A stretch of 51,507 nucleotides of DNA, from the NCBI GenBank assembly GCA_003249035.1, contig QBMK01000029.1:1-51507 (forward strand), read 5' to 3'. Numbering within the stretch: position 1 is the first letter of the stretch; each line of letters begins with the position of its first letter. A program made the translations under genes and the position numbers. This DNA is from Pseudanabaena sp. (lineage in GTDB: Bacteria > Cyanobacteriota > Cyanobacteriia > Pseudanabaenales > Pseudanabaenaceae). Positions 1-9,416 of this stretch are shown piece after piece. Under the pieces are notes generated by a model that saw only the letters and a program-made list of their open reading frames with translations, was not told the DNA's origin and made no database searches.

Positions 1-142
1 CGAAGATCTTCAATTTGAGACGGGGTTAGTAACTCTGCTAGGATATAAGAGCTTTCCAAACGCTTGTTCCTTCACTTTTGGTACAACAAGAATATTTTAA
101 AGTCTTGGGTAAGTTCTTTGCCAGAAATCTCCTTACTACCTG

Positions 143-1969
143 ATGGATGCTAGTGCGGTAAAGCTACCTGAGATGCAAAAGCTGTTGCATAAGATTATGC
201 AAACAGAAGCTGAAGTTGTATTTAATCAAGAAATTACTAATGAAAAAAAAACGCTATTAATTTCATTGATGAGCCTATTGAATAACTACAACGATGAGCT
301 AGGGGCAAATTTAGAAAGAGCTTTTAAAAATAATCCTCGTAATAATCTTCGCAATGCTCTGAGCATTCCACTTCGCAACTTTTTTGTCAGTATCAATGAG
401 TTTAATGATTACACTAGCCAATTGATCAGCCGAGAGAACAAATTTCCTCTGACAGGAAGCTTCTATCAACAAGAGATGGAGAGCACTATAGAAGAAAGCT
501 TTGCACTATGGCAGAAAGTTGTCGATCGGCTAGATGAGCTTTTGATATATCGAATTCAAGGATTTGAGCGGCGGAAGCAATTTATCTTGATTTTTGTAGC
601 TGTGATTTTTGTGGCAATTCTCTATCTATTTATTGGTTTTTATTTATCAGTAATGAGAACTGTGAATCAGTTAGACATGGCTGCCAAACAAATGACAAAG
701 GGTGGAGCAATATCAATTAATCTTGATAGTAAAGATGAGCTATCGATGGTTGTGCGGTCATTTAACAGCGTCGCGATCGCGTTGCAAGAGTCCGAAGCAA
801 AATATCGGAGTATCTTTGAGAATTCTGTCGATGGTATTTTTCAAACGACTGTAGATGGGAAATATCTTAGTGTTAACCCTGCGTTAGCAAGAATCTATGG
901 CTACGAGTCAGTTGAGCAGATGTTGGCTCAAATTGTTGATGTAAAAACGCAACTCTATGTCGAGCGAGATCGTCGTCAACAGTTTCAATCATTAATGGAG
1001 GCTAATGATACTATTACCAATTTTGAGTCCCAGGTATATAAACGCGATCGCACAACTATCTGGATTAGCGAGAATGTACGATCGTTACGAGATGAAAATG
1101 GCAAAATTCTTTACTATGAAGGAACCGTTGAAGATATTAGTCAGCGAAAGATTGCAGAAATTGCACTGGATAAAGCTAATAAACAAATTCTGGCTTTAAA
1201 CGATCTTCTCAAATTAGAAAATCTGCGAATGAGTAATGAGTTGGATGTAACCCGTAAACTCCAGCAAATGATTTTACCTAAAGACAAAGAATTAGCTTTG
1301 ATTAAAGAATTAGATATTGCAGGATTTATGGAGCCTGCTAACGAGGTAGGCGGCGATTATTATGATGTACTGCAACAAAACGGGCGAATTAAAATTGGCA
1401 TTGGCGACGTGACCGGGCATGGGCTAGAAAGCGGCATGTTAATGATCATGGTTCAGACTGCGGTACATACTTTGTTGCAAAGTGACGAAAATGACCCTGT
1501 CCGTTTTTTAGACGTCCTCAATCGTACGATTTACGGCAATGTTCAGCGAATGTCATCTGACAAGAATCTCACTTTGTCTTTAATTGATTATGAACAGGGC
1601 AAACTTACTCTGAGTGGTCAGCATGAGGAGCTGATTGTAGTTCGCAAAAACGGTAAGCTCGAACGATTTGATACTATTGATCTGGGTTTCCCTATCGGAC
1701 TAGAGGAAGAAATTTCTGACTTTCTCTCTCAAAAACGCATTCATTTATATTCGGGTGATGTTGTGGTGCTATATACCGATGGAATCACTGAGGCAGAGAA
1801 TGAAGAACGTCAACTTTATGGTTTGGAGCGTCTATGCGAAGTAATTTGTCAGCATGTTGATGGTCCAGCGATCGCGATTAGTCAGGCAGTGATCGCAGAT
1901 CTGCGATCGCATATTGGCAAACAAAAAATTTATGACGACATCACATTGCTAGTTCTCAAACAAAAATAG
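143..1969 (+). CDS. HAMP-PAS-SpoIIE serine phosphatase sensor, probably 5'-damaged
   Basis: Likely membrane-bound PP2C-type phosphatase that would dephosphorylate an anti-sigma-factor antagonist or similar target in a partner-switching pathway. Seen: residues 1-140 form a helical, sensor-like segment; one membrane helix lies at about 146-168; a HAMP region follows to about 216; a PAS domain (starting SEAKYRSIFENSVDGIF) covers about 217-335; a short coiled coil follows; the SpoIIE domain runs from about 373 to the end with EVGGDYYD, GDVTGHG, LYTDGITEAEN and YDDITLLVL, so the metal-binding aspartates are present. A receptor of this kind normally has a first membrane helix before the sensor segment, and none is present here. 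Upstream bases 2-140 are open only in pieces in two frames, with stops at 98, 110 and 137. The gene may have lost its true start by frameshift. Family call is firm; whether the product is functional is uncertain. Confidence 0.85.
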   Translation: MDASAVKLPEMQKLLHKIMQTEAEVVFNQEITNEKKTLLISLMSLLNNYNDELGANLERAFKNNPRNNLRNALSIPLRNFFVSINEFNDYTSQLISRENKFPLTGSFYQQEMESTIEESFALWQKVVDRLDELLIYRIQGFERRKQFILIFVAVIFVAILYLFIGFYLSVMRTVNQLDMAAKQMTKGGAISINLDSKDELSMVVRSFNSVAIALQESEAKYRSIFENSVDGIFQTTVDGKYLSVNPALARIYGYESVEQMLAQIVDVKTQLYVERDRRQQFQSLMEANDTITNFESQVYKRDRTTIWISENVRSLRDENGKILYYEGTVEDISQRKIAEIALDKANKQILALNDLLKLENLRMSNELDVTRKLQQMILPKDKELALIKELDIAGFMEPANEVGGDYYDVLQQNGRIKIGIGDVTGHGLESGMLMIMVQTAVHTLLQSDENDPVRFLDVLNRTIYGNVQRMSSDKNLTLSLIDYEQGKLTLSGQHEELIVVRKNGKLERFDTIDLGFPIGLEEEISDFLSQKRIHLYSGDVVVLYTDGITEAENEERQLYGLERLCEVICQHVDGPAIAISQAVIADLRSHIGKQKIYDDITLLVLKQK

Positions 1970-1999
1970 ATACAGGACTTAGAGCGAACCTTTGCTCAT

Positions 2000-2425
2000 T
2001 TATATCTTTTCTTCACAGACCCAGCGCCATAATGGATGGCTTTTTCCTTTATCCTTTATCCTTCTTACTTGATCAATTAGCGATCGCTTCTCTCGTTGAT
2101 TAACTCCCCATAAAATAATTGAACTCTGCCATACTAAAGTCGCTAGAGTCATCGCTATACATATTCCCAAACCCATCATCGGCAGGCGATTGTGAGCTAG
2201 GGTTATGCGTACTCCTGCCCATGTAAAAGCCGCAATCCATAGTTCAATATCCGATCTCAAAGCCCAAATACTTGCAGTTCCTACAGTTAGCCATAGAAAT
2301 CCATCAAACATCCATCGCAAATAGGTTTGCACTTCGATCAGTCGTTGAACTTGGCGCTCTAGAAGTTGATCGGATATTTGCTCAGCAGAGGAATCAGGAA
2401 CAATATTGATATTTTCATCATTCAT
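2000..2425 (-). CDS. small hypothetical membrane protein
   Basis: A 141-residue protein with no family I can name. Residues 1-36 are polar. Hydrophobic stretches at about 40-56, 62-78 and 84-110 suggest two or three membrane helices. The basic tail (NQREKRSLIDQVRRIKDKGK) should face the cytoplasm. It lies 70 bases downstream of secF on the same strand but is separated from it by a strong palindrome at 2459-2497, so it is probably not co-transcribed efficiently. Its 3' end is only 30 bases from the converging phosphatase gene, with no obvious hairpin between them. Function unknown. Confidence 0.6.
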   Translation of the reverse strand: MNDENINIVPDSSAEQISDQLLERQVQRLIEVQTYLRWMFDGFLWLTVGTASIWALRSDIELWIAAFTWAGVRITLAHNRLPMMGLGICIAMTLATLVWQSSIILWGVNQREKRSLIDQVRRIKDKGKSHPLWRWVCEEKI

Positions 2426-2458
2426 AACTCAGCACAATCCTTGATGTGAAAATTTTTT

Positions 2459-2497
2459 AATTAAAGAAAAGCTCCCGTTGGGAGCTTTTCTTTAATT
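2459..2497. terminator. palindromic terminator overlapping the secF stop
   Basis: Perfect 18-bp arms with a 3-nt loop (GCTCCC-GTT-GGGAGC core) and A/T-rich outer arms, so it can work as an intrinsic terminator on either strand. Its right arm includes two bases of the secF stop codon. Confidence 0.8.
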
Positions 2498-3458
2498 AAT
2501 TTGCCTCTAGTGGCGGTTGACTAATTTTAGGATTCTGACGGCTGCGCCACCATGCCAAAAGAATACTGGCATTGAAGATACTGGAATAAGCTCCAGAGAG
2601 GAAGCCAATAATAAGGGCAAGAGAGAAGAATCGCAGAGTTGCACCACCAAACAAGAAAATAGCCACAAGAGGAAGAGTTGCGGTTAGGGATGTATTAATT
2701 GATCGCCCTAGAGTTTGATTGACTGAAGCATTAACTAACTGATTAAAGTTAGAAGCACCAGCATCAAGCTTCACATTTTCACGAATGCGATCGTAGATTA
2801 CTACTGTGTCATTAACTGAGAAGCCGCAAATTGTTAGCATTGACACAATAAACAAGCTATCGATTTCCACTCCCATCGTTAGTCCAAGGATAGAAAAAGC
2901 ACCCACAGTTACGAACATGTCGTGAAACAGCGCAATAATCGCGAAGGTCGCATAATCTAGCTGAAACCGAAATGCTAAATAAATGCCAATTCCTGAAAAA
3001 GACAAAGCTACAGCAAGCACGCCATTTCTGAGAGCTTGCTGTCCGATCGCGGGTCCAACCTCAGATATTTGTGACTTTTTAGGATCAACTTCACCATATT
3101 GCTTCAACGCCTCGGTGAGGGATAATTTCAATTTTTCGCGTTCTGTGGTTGAGAGATGCGCTGTTCTCACTGAAATCCCCTTAAGATCTTTGCCCTCAAC
3201 TAATTGAATTACGCTGTTGGTAAAACCTTTGCTCTCAACTGCTTGCCTAACAACACTTACGTCAATGGGCTTTCCGCAATTACCATCATTACAGGCTAAG
3301 CCCAATGTGACACTAGAGCCACCAGTAAAGTCAATGCCCAATCGCAAGGGCGAACCTAACTGCTGAAAAGACAACACCATTGCCACGATCCCTGCCAAGA
3401 TTACTGCTGTCGAAATCGTGATGTAAAGGCGAGCATTTTTAATTACATCTAATTTCAT
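2496..3458 (-). CDS. secF: protein translocase subunit SecF
   Basis: SecF pairs with SecD to form the RND-type accessory complex that uses the proton gradient to help SecYEG release exported proteins; in cyanobacteria it acts in the cytoplasmic and probably the thylakoid membrane. Seen: first membrane helix at about 11-31, the conserved LGIDFTGGSSV motif, a periplasmic domain to about residue 130, then the five-helix C-terminal bundle with ALFHDMFVTVGAF and the family signature around SVNDTVVIYDRIREN. Length 320 residues is normal. The start overlaps the secD stop by 4 bases (ATGA), which implies translational coupling. No anomalies. Confidence 0.97.
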   Translation of the reverse strand: MKLDVIKNARLYITISTAVILAGIVAMVLSFQQLGSPLRLGIDFTGGSSVTLGLACNDGNCGKPIDVSVVRQAVESKGFTNSVIQLVEGKDLKGISVRTAHLSTTEREKLKLSLTEALKQYGEVDPKKSQISEVGPAIGQQALRNGVLAVALSFSGIGIYLAFRFQLDYATFAIIALFHDMFVTVGAFSILGLTMGVEIDSLFIVSMLTICGFSVNDTVVIYDRIRENVKLDAGASNFNQLVNASVNQTLGRSINTSLTATLPLVAIFLFGGATLRFFSLALIIGFLSGAYSSIFNASILLAWWRSRQNPKISQPPLEAN

Positions 3459-4951
3459 AGGACTGCACCACTTGTATTGTCTTTCGTATTATCGTTTTTA
3501 CTGTCTTTGGAGTCATCCTCAGTTTTTGCATCTACATCGATCATTGTTGATGATATTTTGCCAAAAGCTTTCATTCCATAGTATTCAGGCTTGCGGAAGA
3601 TCGGATTGCTAATCATCGCTAGCATTAGCGATCGGCTCAAGGTGATCGCTGTAAACATACTGGTTAGCACCCCGACACCAAGAGTAACTGCAAAGCCTTT
3701 TACAAATCCCGAACCGAGCCAAAATAATGCACCACAGGCAATCAAAGTGGTCACATTACTATCAAGAATGCTTGACCATGCTCGATAAAAACCTGCTTCA
3801 ACGGATTTATAAAGTGTGCGTCCAGCTTTTAATTCTTCTTTAGTCCGTTCAAAAATTAATACGTTTGCATCCACTGCCATACCGATACTAAGGATAAACC
3901 CTGCAATTCCCGGCAAAGTCAGCACCACACCCAATAAACCAAATAGCGAAAAGGTAATAATCGCATAAGTGATTAGTGCAATATCCGCAACAACTCCCAA
4001 AATACGGTAATAAAGCACCATGAAGATTAGTACCAGTAGCAGACCCGTAACTCCGGCATAAATACTACTAAGAATACTATCAGCACCCAGAGTTGCTCCG
4101 ACAGTGCGATTTTCAACAATTTCCACAGGCACAGGCAAGGCTCCAGCGCGCAACTGCAAAGCTAATTCGGTAGCAGTATCTAAGTTGAAGTTACCAGTAA
4201 TGACTGCTCGACCACCACTAATACCTTTGCCTTGAAATTCGGGTCCAACTGAAGGATAGCTAATTAATTTATCGTCAAGAAAAATTCCTAAAGCTCGACC
4301 TGTGCCTCCGATTTCGCCAGTGGTTTTAGCAAATAACTCACCGCCTTTATCATCAAAAGTCAATGCTACTTGCCAAGAATCAGGACCATTTCCCGTTGGT
4401 GAAGCAACCGCATCCTTGAGCATATTGCCCGTTAAGCCTGTTCGCTCAAAAATCCCTTTTAAATCTTCAATACTTTTTTTATAAGCTGCTTCACTATCTG
4501 CGATCGCCTTTTGATCGGTAGAATTTTTCAGGGCTTCACGCTGAATTGTCGCCGCCTGCTGGATTTGCAATCTTGCCCTTAGCTCACTTTCAGTGCCTTT
4601 CTTTTGCTTCCTAAAATCAAGTTGAGCAGTTGTACCTATTACTCGCTCAGCTTGAGCAGGATCATTCACGCCAGGCAACTGGACGATCAGTTTATCATCC
4701 CCAGCTAGCACAATCGTTGCTTCAGAAACTCCTAAGCCATTAATGCGCTGTTCCACCACAAACTTTGCAGTTTCCATGATGCGTGGCGTAATTTCATTAA
4801 TACCTTGTTCAGGATTTATTTTTGCTTGGAGTGTAAGCTGTGCGCCACCTCGAAGATCCAAACCTAATTTAGGAGGATGACTTACGATTAGATACACAGC
4901 CCCGATTAAAATTGCCAATACAAAGGCAAGTAGGCGGCTTTGTTTACCCAT
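3455..4951 (-). CDS. secD: protein translocase subunit SecD
   Basis: Partner of SecF in the SecDF export motor. Seen: N-terminal membrane helix at about 7-25, LGLDLRGGAQLTLQ just after it, the P1 periplasmic domain through about residue 285 including FQGKGISGGRAVITGNF and ATELALQLRAGALPVP, then five membrane helices with IGMAVDANVLIFERTKEEL, the conserved D/R-containing motif of the family. The C-terminal tail (from about residue 465) is Asp/Lys/Asn-rich and low in complexity. Length 498 is typical of cyanobacterial SecD. It is first in a secD-secF operon. A decayed second copy of part of this gene lies upstream at 5175-5378. Confidence 0.97.
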   Translation of the reverse strand: MGKQSRLLAFVLAILIGAVYLIVSHPPKLGLDLRGGAQLTLQAKINPEQGINEITPRIMETAKFVVEQRINGLGVSEATIVLAGDDKLIVQLPGVNDPAQAERVIGTTAQLDFRKQKKGTESELRARLQIQQAATIQREALKNSTDQKAIADSEAAYKKSIEDLKGIFERTGLTGNMLKDAVASPTGNGPDSWQVALTFDDKGGELFAKTTGEIGGTGRALGIFLDDKLISYPSVGPEFQGKGISGGRAVITGNFNLDTATELALQLRAGALPVPVEIVENRTVGATLGADSILSSIYAGVTGLLLVLIFMVLYYRILGVVADIALITYAIITFSLFGLLGVVLTLPGIAGFILSIGMAVDANVLIFERTKEELKAGRTLYKSVEAGFYRAWSSILDSNVTTLIACGALFWLGSGFVKGFAVTLGVGVLTSMFTAITLSRSLMLAMISNPIFRKPEYYGMKAFGKISSTMIDVDAKTEDDSKDSKNDNTKDNTSGAVL

Positions 4952-5109
4952 ATTTTTTTGGAGCTTTTTGTATAGCTTTTCTGTATAGCGGTTTGAGCTT
5001 TACTTAGAGCCAGATTAAACAGAGGATATTTTGAGACATCTGTCATCATACCCCACGAATAGCAGCCCTGAAGTGGTTATATAGCATTGCAAGTTTTGCT
5101 TAGGACATA

Positions 5110-5162
5110 AAACCCAAGAGATTAGTGGCGGTGCTTCGCACCGCCACTAATCTCTTGGGTTT
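5110..5162. terminator. 25-bp perfect palindrome with GCTTCGC core
   Basis: Arms of 25 bp, loop TTC, ends AAACCC/GGGTTT. It lies between the secD start region and the secD relic, downstream of the relic's reading direction. It belongs to the window-wide family of GC-N3-GC palindromes. It may terminate any transcript arriving from the cupredoxin gene. Confidence 0.7.
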
Positions 5163-5174
5163 CCTAGATAAGGT

Positions 5175-5378
5175 TTAAAAGGAATGAGTTTTGAAAACTT
5201 CAAAAGAGATAGGCAATGCCCCCGATCGCAACTGTAAAGCGAGTTCAGTCGCCAAATCCTTAGTAAATTGCCCCGCAATAACAGCACGTCCACCTGTAAT
5301 GCCTTTACCTTGATATTCGGCTCAAACTATGGGAGAGCTAATTAATTCATCATCTAGAAAAATGCCTATAGCCCGACC
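5175..5378 (-). pseudogene. decayed fragment of a second secD gene
   Basis: Reading the minus strand gives GRAIGIFLDDELISSPIV, a TGA stop, then AEYQGKGITGGRAVIAGQF and KDLATELALQLRSGALPIS before a terminal TAA. This matches the intact SecD segment GRALGIFLDDKLISYPSV-GPEFQGKGISGGRAVITGNF-ATELALQLRAGALPVP almost residue for residue. The in-frame TGA replaces Gly, and sequence beyond ALPIS no longer matches SecD. Just upstream (to about 5420) a short MLKIKFVES stretch may correspond to MLKDAVASP with the region between deleted. There is no start codon or complete domain, so this is a relic. DNA divergence from the intact copy is substantial, so it is either an old duplication or derived from another strain's secD. 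Confidence 0.85.
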
Positions 5379-5434
5379 CGGGAATTTGCATGATTCTACA
5401 AACTTGATCTTGAGCATATGGAGAATTTTTCAAT

Positions 5435-5923
5435 CTATTGCGCTGGGTTTTGAATTGTGATGATGCCACGCATTCCTGCTTCGGTATGACCAGCGATCGC
5501 ACAATGCAATTCATAAGTGCCAGATTTAATCGGGATAAAAGTCCATGCAGCTGTTGTATTAGGACGTAATTCGAGTTCACGAATATTGCCTTTGATTTCT
5601 ACATTGCCTGCCACTACATTTTGTGTCCAGATCGCATCAGAGAAATCTTTGCTAGTGAAATAATGCTTCAAACTGCTAGGGTTGCTTAGTAATAATTTGT
5701 AACGCTTGCCAGACTCAAAGATGAAGCGATCGGGCGTAAATTTTAGTTCGTTGGCATTGTTGCTCAGGCTAACTTTAACTTCGATCGCAGTTTGTTTCGT
5801 GAAATCGACTGATGCTAATTTGACTGGTGCTGCGATCGCCAAATTTGGACTAATCACAAGCAAGCAAATTACAAATATCCAAGTACTAAAAACTTGTATG
5901 AAAATTTTGTAGATGTGGCGCAT
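5435..5923 (-). CDS. exported cupredoxin / plastocyanin-like copper protein
   Basis: Predicted periplasmic or lumenal type-1 copper protein. Seen: signal peptide (about residues 1-31, hydrophobic core followed by AIAAP), a beta-rich body, a candidate first ligand in LKHYFTS, and the C-terminal loop LHCAIAGHTEAGM, which supplies Cys, His and Met. Together these give the His-Cys-His-Met set of a blue copper site. I chose the start at 5923 because the purine-rich AAGCGAGGG lies just upstream; an in-frame ATG nine codons earlier (5950) has no such signal and would put polar residues before the signal peptide. It resembles the cupredoxin-domain proteins of electron transfer or copper handling rather than PetE itself. 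Its physiological partner is unknown. Confidence 0.8.
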   Translation of the reverse strand: MRHIYKIFIQVFSTWIFVICLLVISPNLAIAAPVKLASVDFTKQTAIEVKVSLSNNANELKFTPDRFIFESGKRYKLLLSNPSSLKHYFTSKDFSDAIWTQNVVAGNVEIKGNIRELELRPNTTAAWTFIPIKSGTYELHCAIAGHTEAGMRGIITIQNPAQ

Positions 5924-5979
5924 ATATCCCTCGCTTAAAAAAATTAGCATAAGGGCGCTCAGCGCCCACTTCTTTACAT

Positions 5980-6813
<834 letters not shown>

Positions 6814-6820
6814 TTAACAC

Positions 6821-6871
6821 ATAAAAACAGGCTGTGCTTGGCACCCTCTGTTTGGCACAGCCTGTTTTTAT
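6821..6871. terminator. inverted repeat between the TPR gene and fabG
   Basis: 17-bp perfect arms (6821-6837 and 6855-6871) around a 17-nt loop, with outer A/T runs. It lies 6 bases past the TPR stop and so is probably that gene's terminator. Confidence 0.7.
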
Positions 6872-6877
6872 ATGATT

Positions 6878-8437
6878 CTATGTAATTCCCTGTAAGGCTT
6901 GAATGGCTTGTTGAGTACGTTTAATCCATTCAGCATCACGATTTTCTTCGTAGAGCTTCAGAGCTTCTTGGTAAGATCGAATCGCATTACTGACTTCACC
7001 CTTGAGCGTATATAAAGCACCTAACCCAAAATGCCCCTTAGCAAAAGTGGGATTTAAAGATAGTGCCTTGAAATAAGCAGCTTGAGCTTCACCAAGTCTA
7101 CCGCGATCGGCATAGGCTAGCCCCAAGCTGGTGTAGTCCACCCACAAATCTTCTTTACCGATCGCAATAGTTTTTTGGAAAGCCTCGATCGCCTCATCAC
7201 TGTTACCCTGAGAACGCAATAGATTGCCAAGATTACTATAAGCAACAGCATTCTTCGTATCAATTGCAACTGCCTTACGAAACGCTGCAATTGCTTCGGC
7301 GTTACGGTTTTGATCGGATAGGACTCGTCCAAGATTGTTGTAAGCCGCAGCATATTTAGGATTAAGTGCGATCGATTTTTCATAGGCAGCGATCGCCCCT
7401 TCAAGATCGCCTTGACGACGCAGGGCAAGCCCTAAACCATTGAAAGTACTAGCAACCTTTGGGTTGATTTCTGTACTACGTTTAAAGGCTTCAGCCGCTT
7501 CAGTGGCTTTTCCCTCACGCAATAGAGCACTGCCCAATGCGGCATAGATATCAGCATTGCGAGGATCTTGTTCGGCTGCTTTGCGGAAAGACGCGATCGC
7601 ATTTTGGCGATCATCAAGTTGGTTATACGCTAAGCCAAGGTTGTAATAAACATTTGGAAAATTAGGATCGATCTTAGTTACTCGCTTGTACGCATCGATT
7701 GATCCAGCATAGTCACGATCTTCATACAGAGAGATACCCAAAGCAAAATGAGCAACTGAATATTGGGGAGCAAGCTCGATTGCTTTCCGATAAGATGCGA
7801 TCGCATCTTGGCGATTGCCTTGCCGACGCTGCGCTGTTCCTAGACCGTTATAGGCAAGAGCATATTTAGGATCAAACTCAATTGCTTTGCGAAAAGATGC
7901 GATCGCCCCCTGAATATTGTTTTTGCGTTCATAAGCTAGCCCCAAATTATAATAAACGGGCGCAAGATTTGTGTCTGCCTTGCTGAGCTTAATAAACTCT
8001 TCGTAAGCATCGATCGCTCCGCTAGCATCGCCTTTTTGATAAAGAGCAATACCCAAACCATAATATGCAGGCGTGTAATTTTTATCAATTAAAATTGCTT
8101 GACGGTGAGCTTCGATTGCGCCTTGAATGTCCCCCTTTTGGCGCAAAGCCACACCCAAACCATAGTATGCGGGCACTAACTCTGGACTTGCAGCGATCGC
8201 TTGGCGATACAGAGCAATTGCGCGATCAAGTTGATTTTGCTCTCTTAGAGAATTAGCACGTTCTACCAACTTGAGTGGTGTATTGACAGGTGGATCACTT
8301 TGAGAAATTTTTTGAGCAATCTCATTTGTGACGGATGAGGTCTGAGCTAAGGCGATCGGGTCAAGAGCAGGAGCGAGATTGCATATTAGCGGAAGAAATC
8401 CTACTAGTGCGATCTTCGTAATTGCGGTTTTGATCAT
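6878..8437 (-). CDS. exported TPR-repeat protein
   Basis: A 519-residue protein with an N-terminal signal sequence (MIKTAITKIALVGFLPLI, hydrophobic to about residue 30) followed by about twelve or thirteen tetratricopeptide repeats from about residue 52 to the end. Each carries the usual A-x-Y-x-L-G-x-A / G-x-x-x-A-x-A-x-Y/F-x-K-A pattern. Such proteins are periplasmic or membrane-attached scaffolds that bind other proteins, but the repeats alone do not identify the partner. It lies upstream of fabG on the same strand, separated by the inverted repeat at 6821-6871. No enzymatic domain is visible. Confidence 0.85.
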   Translation of the reverse strand: MIKTAITKIALVGFLPLICNLAPALDPIALAQTSSVTNEIAQKISQSDPPVNTPLKLVERANSLREQNQLDRAIALYRQAIAASPELVPAYYGLGVALRQKGDIQGAIEAHRQAILIDKNYTPAYYGLGIALYQKGDASGAIDAYEEFIKLSKADTNLAPVYYNLGLAYERKNNIQGAIASFRKAIEFDPKYALAYNGLGTAQRRQGNRQDAIASYRKAIELAPQYSVAHFALGISLYEDRDYAGSIDAYKRVTKIDPNFPNVYYNLGLAYNQLDDRQNAIASFRKAAEQDPRNADIYAALGSALLREGKATEAAEAFKRSTEINPKVASTFNGLGLALRRQGDLEGAIAAYEKSIALNPKYAAAYNNLGRVLSDQNRNAEAIAAFRKAVAIDTKNAVAYSNLGNLLRSQGNSDEAIEAFQKTIAIGKEDLWVDYTSLGLAYADRGRLGEAQAAYFKALSLNPTFAKGHFGLGALYTLKGEVSNAIRSYQEALKLYEENRDAEWIKRTQQAIQALQGIT

Positions 8438-8669
8438 AGTTAATATTGCTTTTAGCTTTTTTCTGCCATCAAAAGTTATGCGTTGGTAAAGCAGAAATGA
8501 GAATGAGCATTAGATTTATAAATTTAGAAGAACAAATTAGAAAAGCTGAGTCTTGTTGATCCATCACACCACATCAATGACTTTAGCAAGGAAACCTGTC
8601 AAATTACAGATTTCAATTATTTATCGTGTTTGTAATATTGCTTAATATTATGAGTTGAACGGCGTAAAT
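8438..8669. other. intergenic region, no gene seen
   Basis: AT-rich spacer between the C39-like gene and the TPR gene, presumably holding the TPR gene's promoter. I see no clear -10/-35 pair, hairpin or coding remnant. Confidence 0.5.
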
Positions 8670-9416
8670 TTATTTGTCTACCCACACAATTGTCCTTGCT
8701 TCTACACCATTACTTTTAAGGACATTAGCGATCGCAGTACTTACATCTTGATCCAAGCCTAAATTCCACATAGTTTGAAAATCTTTGTAGGACAAAGAAT
8801 AAGTTTGGCTATTAGTATCTGTGTAATAAATTTGTTGACTTTGTGGATTAGCTCCTGTCACTGCAATCCAATGTAGATATGGAATTGCTCCAACATAGGG
8901 AATAGTCAAACCGCCGACCCTAACTAAAGCGATCGCAGGTTTACCTGATCGCACTAAATTAATCAGCCTATTAAAACTAGTCTGTGGCGATTTCTTAACT
9001 CTATTTCCCTCCCAACGTTGCATGACCTGTTGTAGAGTCTGAGGCGGAGTGCCAGTTCGCACCTCAATCCATTGGTTATTCAAAGGATTCCGAAATTTTT
9101 GTGGCAGAAATAGTTTTTTGTCAGTCGCGGCTCGAACTGTTGCATAGTTAACATCATGACCGTAATAACGTAATATCCTCGCCGCCGAATTCGGTCCACA
9201 ACTCCAGCTGTCATTCTGCGCACCTGTATCAGGTAATTGAATTGGTTGAGATGTTACATTAGCAGCAACTAAATCCTTAGATTTGTTTTGTGCTTTTGTT
9301 ACGTGAGGACGATTGAGCGTAGCGATCGCTGATATTGCTGGCATGACTGTTATGGCAATCGCGATAGTTGCGATCGCAAGTGTAGAATTTTTTAGAAAAA
9401 CCATAAAACTTCGCAT
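8670..9416 (-). CDS. exported C39-like papain-fold peptidase
   Basis: Predicted exported cysteine peptidase-like protein of the C39-like (Peptidase_C39_2) type. Seen: signal peptide or anchor (about residues 8-32), then the catalytic-Cys motif SWSCGPNSAARILRYYG at about 69-85, a His in IPYLHWIAVTG at about 183, and an Asp in YYTDTNSQ, in the order expected for a Cys-His-Asp site. Bacteriocin-processing C39 domains are fused to ABC transporters; this one stands alone and is more likely a housekeeping or cell-envelope peptidase. A second possible start at 9404 (MVFLKNS) is nearly as good. Either start almost touches the ATG of the divergent permease gene. Confidence 0.7.
   Translation of the reverse strand: MRSFMVFLKNSTLAIATIAIAITVMPAISAIATLNRPHVTKAQNKSKDLVAANVTSQPIQLPDTGAQNDSWSCGPNSAARILRYYGHDVNYATVRAATDKKLFLPQKFRNPLNNQWIEVRTGTPPQTLQQVMQRWEGNRVKKSPQTSFNRLINLVRSGKPAIALVRVGGLTIPYVGAIPYLHWIAVTGANPQSQQIYYTDTNSQTYSLSYKDFQTMWNLGLDQDVSTAIANVLKSNGVEARTIVWVDK

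Noticed and set aside
7117-7617. Two minus-strand frames inside the large TPR gene
   Set aside because: Shifted-frame shadows of the repetitive TPR coding sequence.
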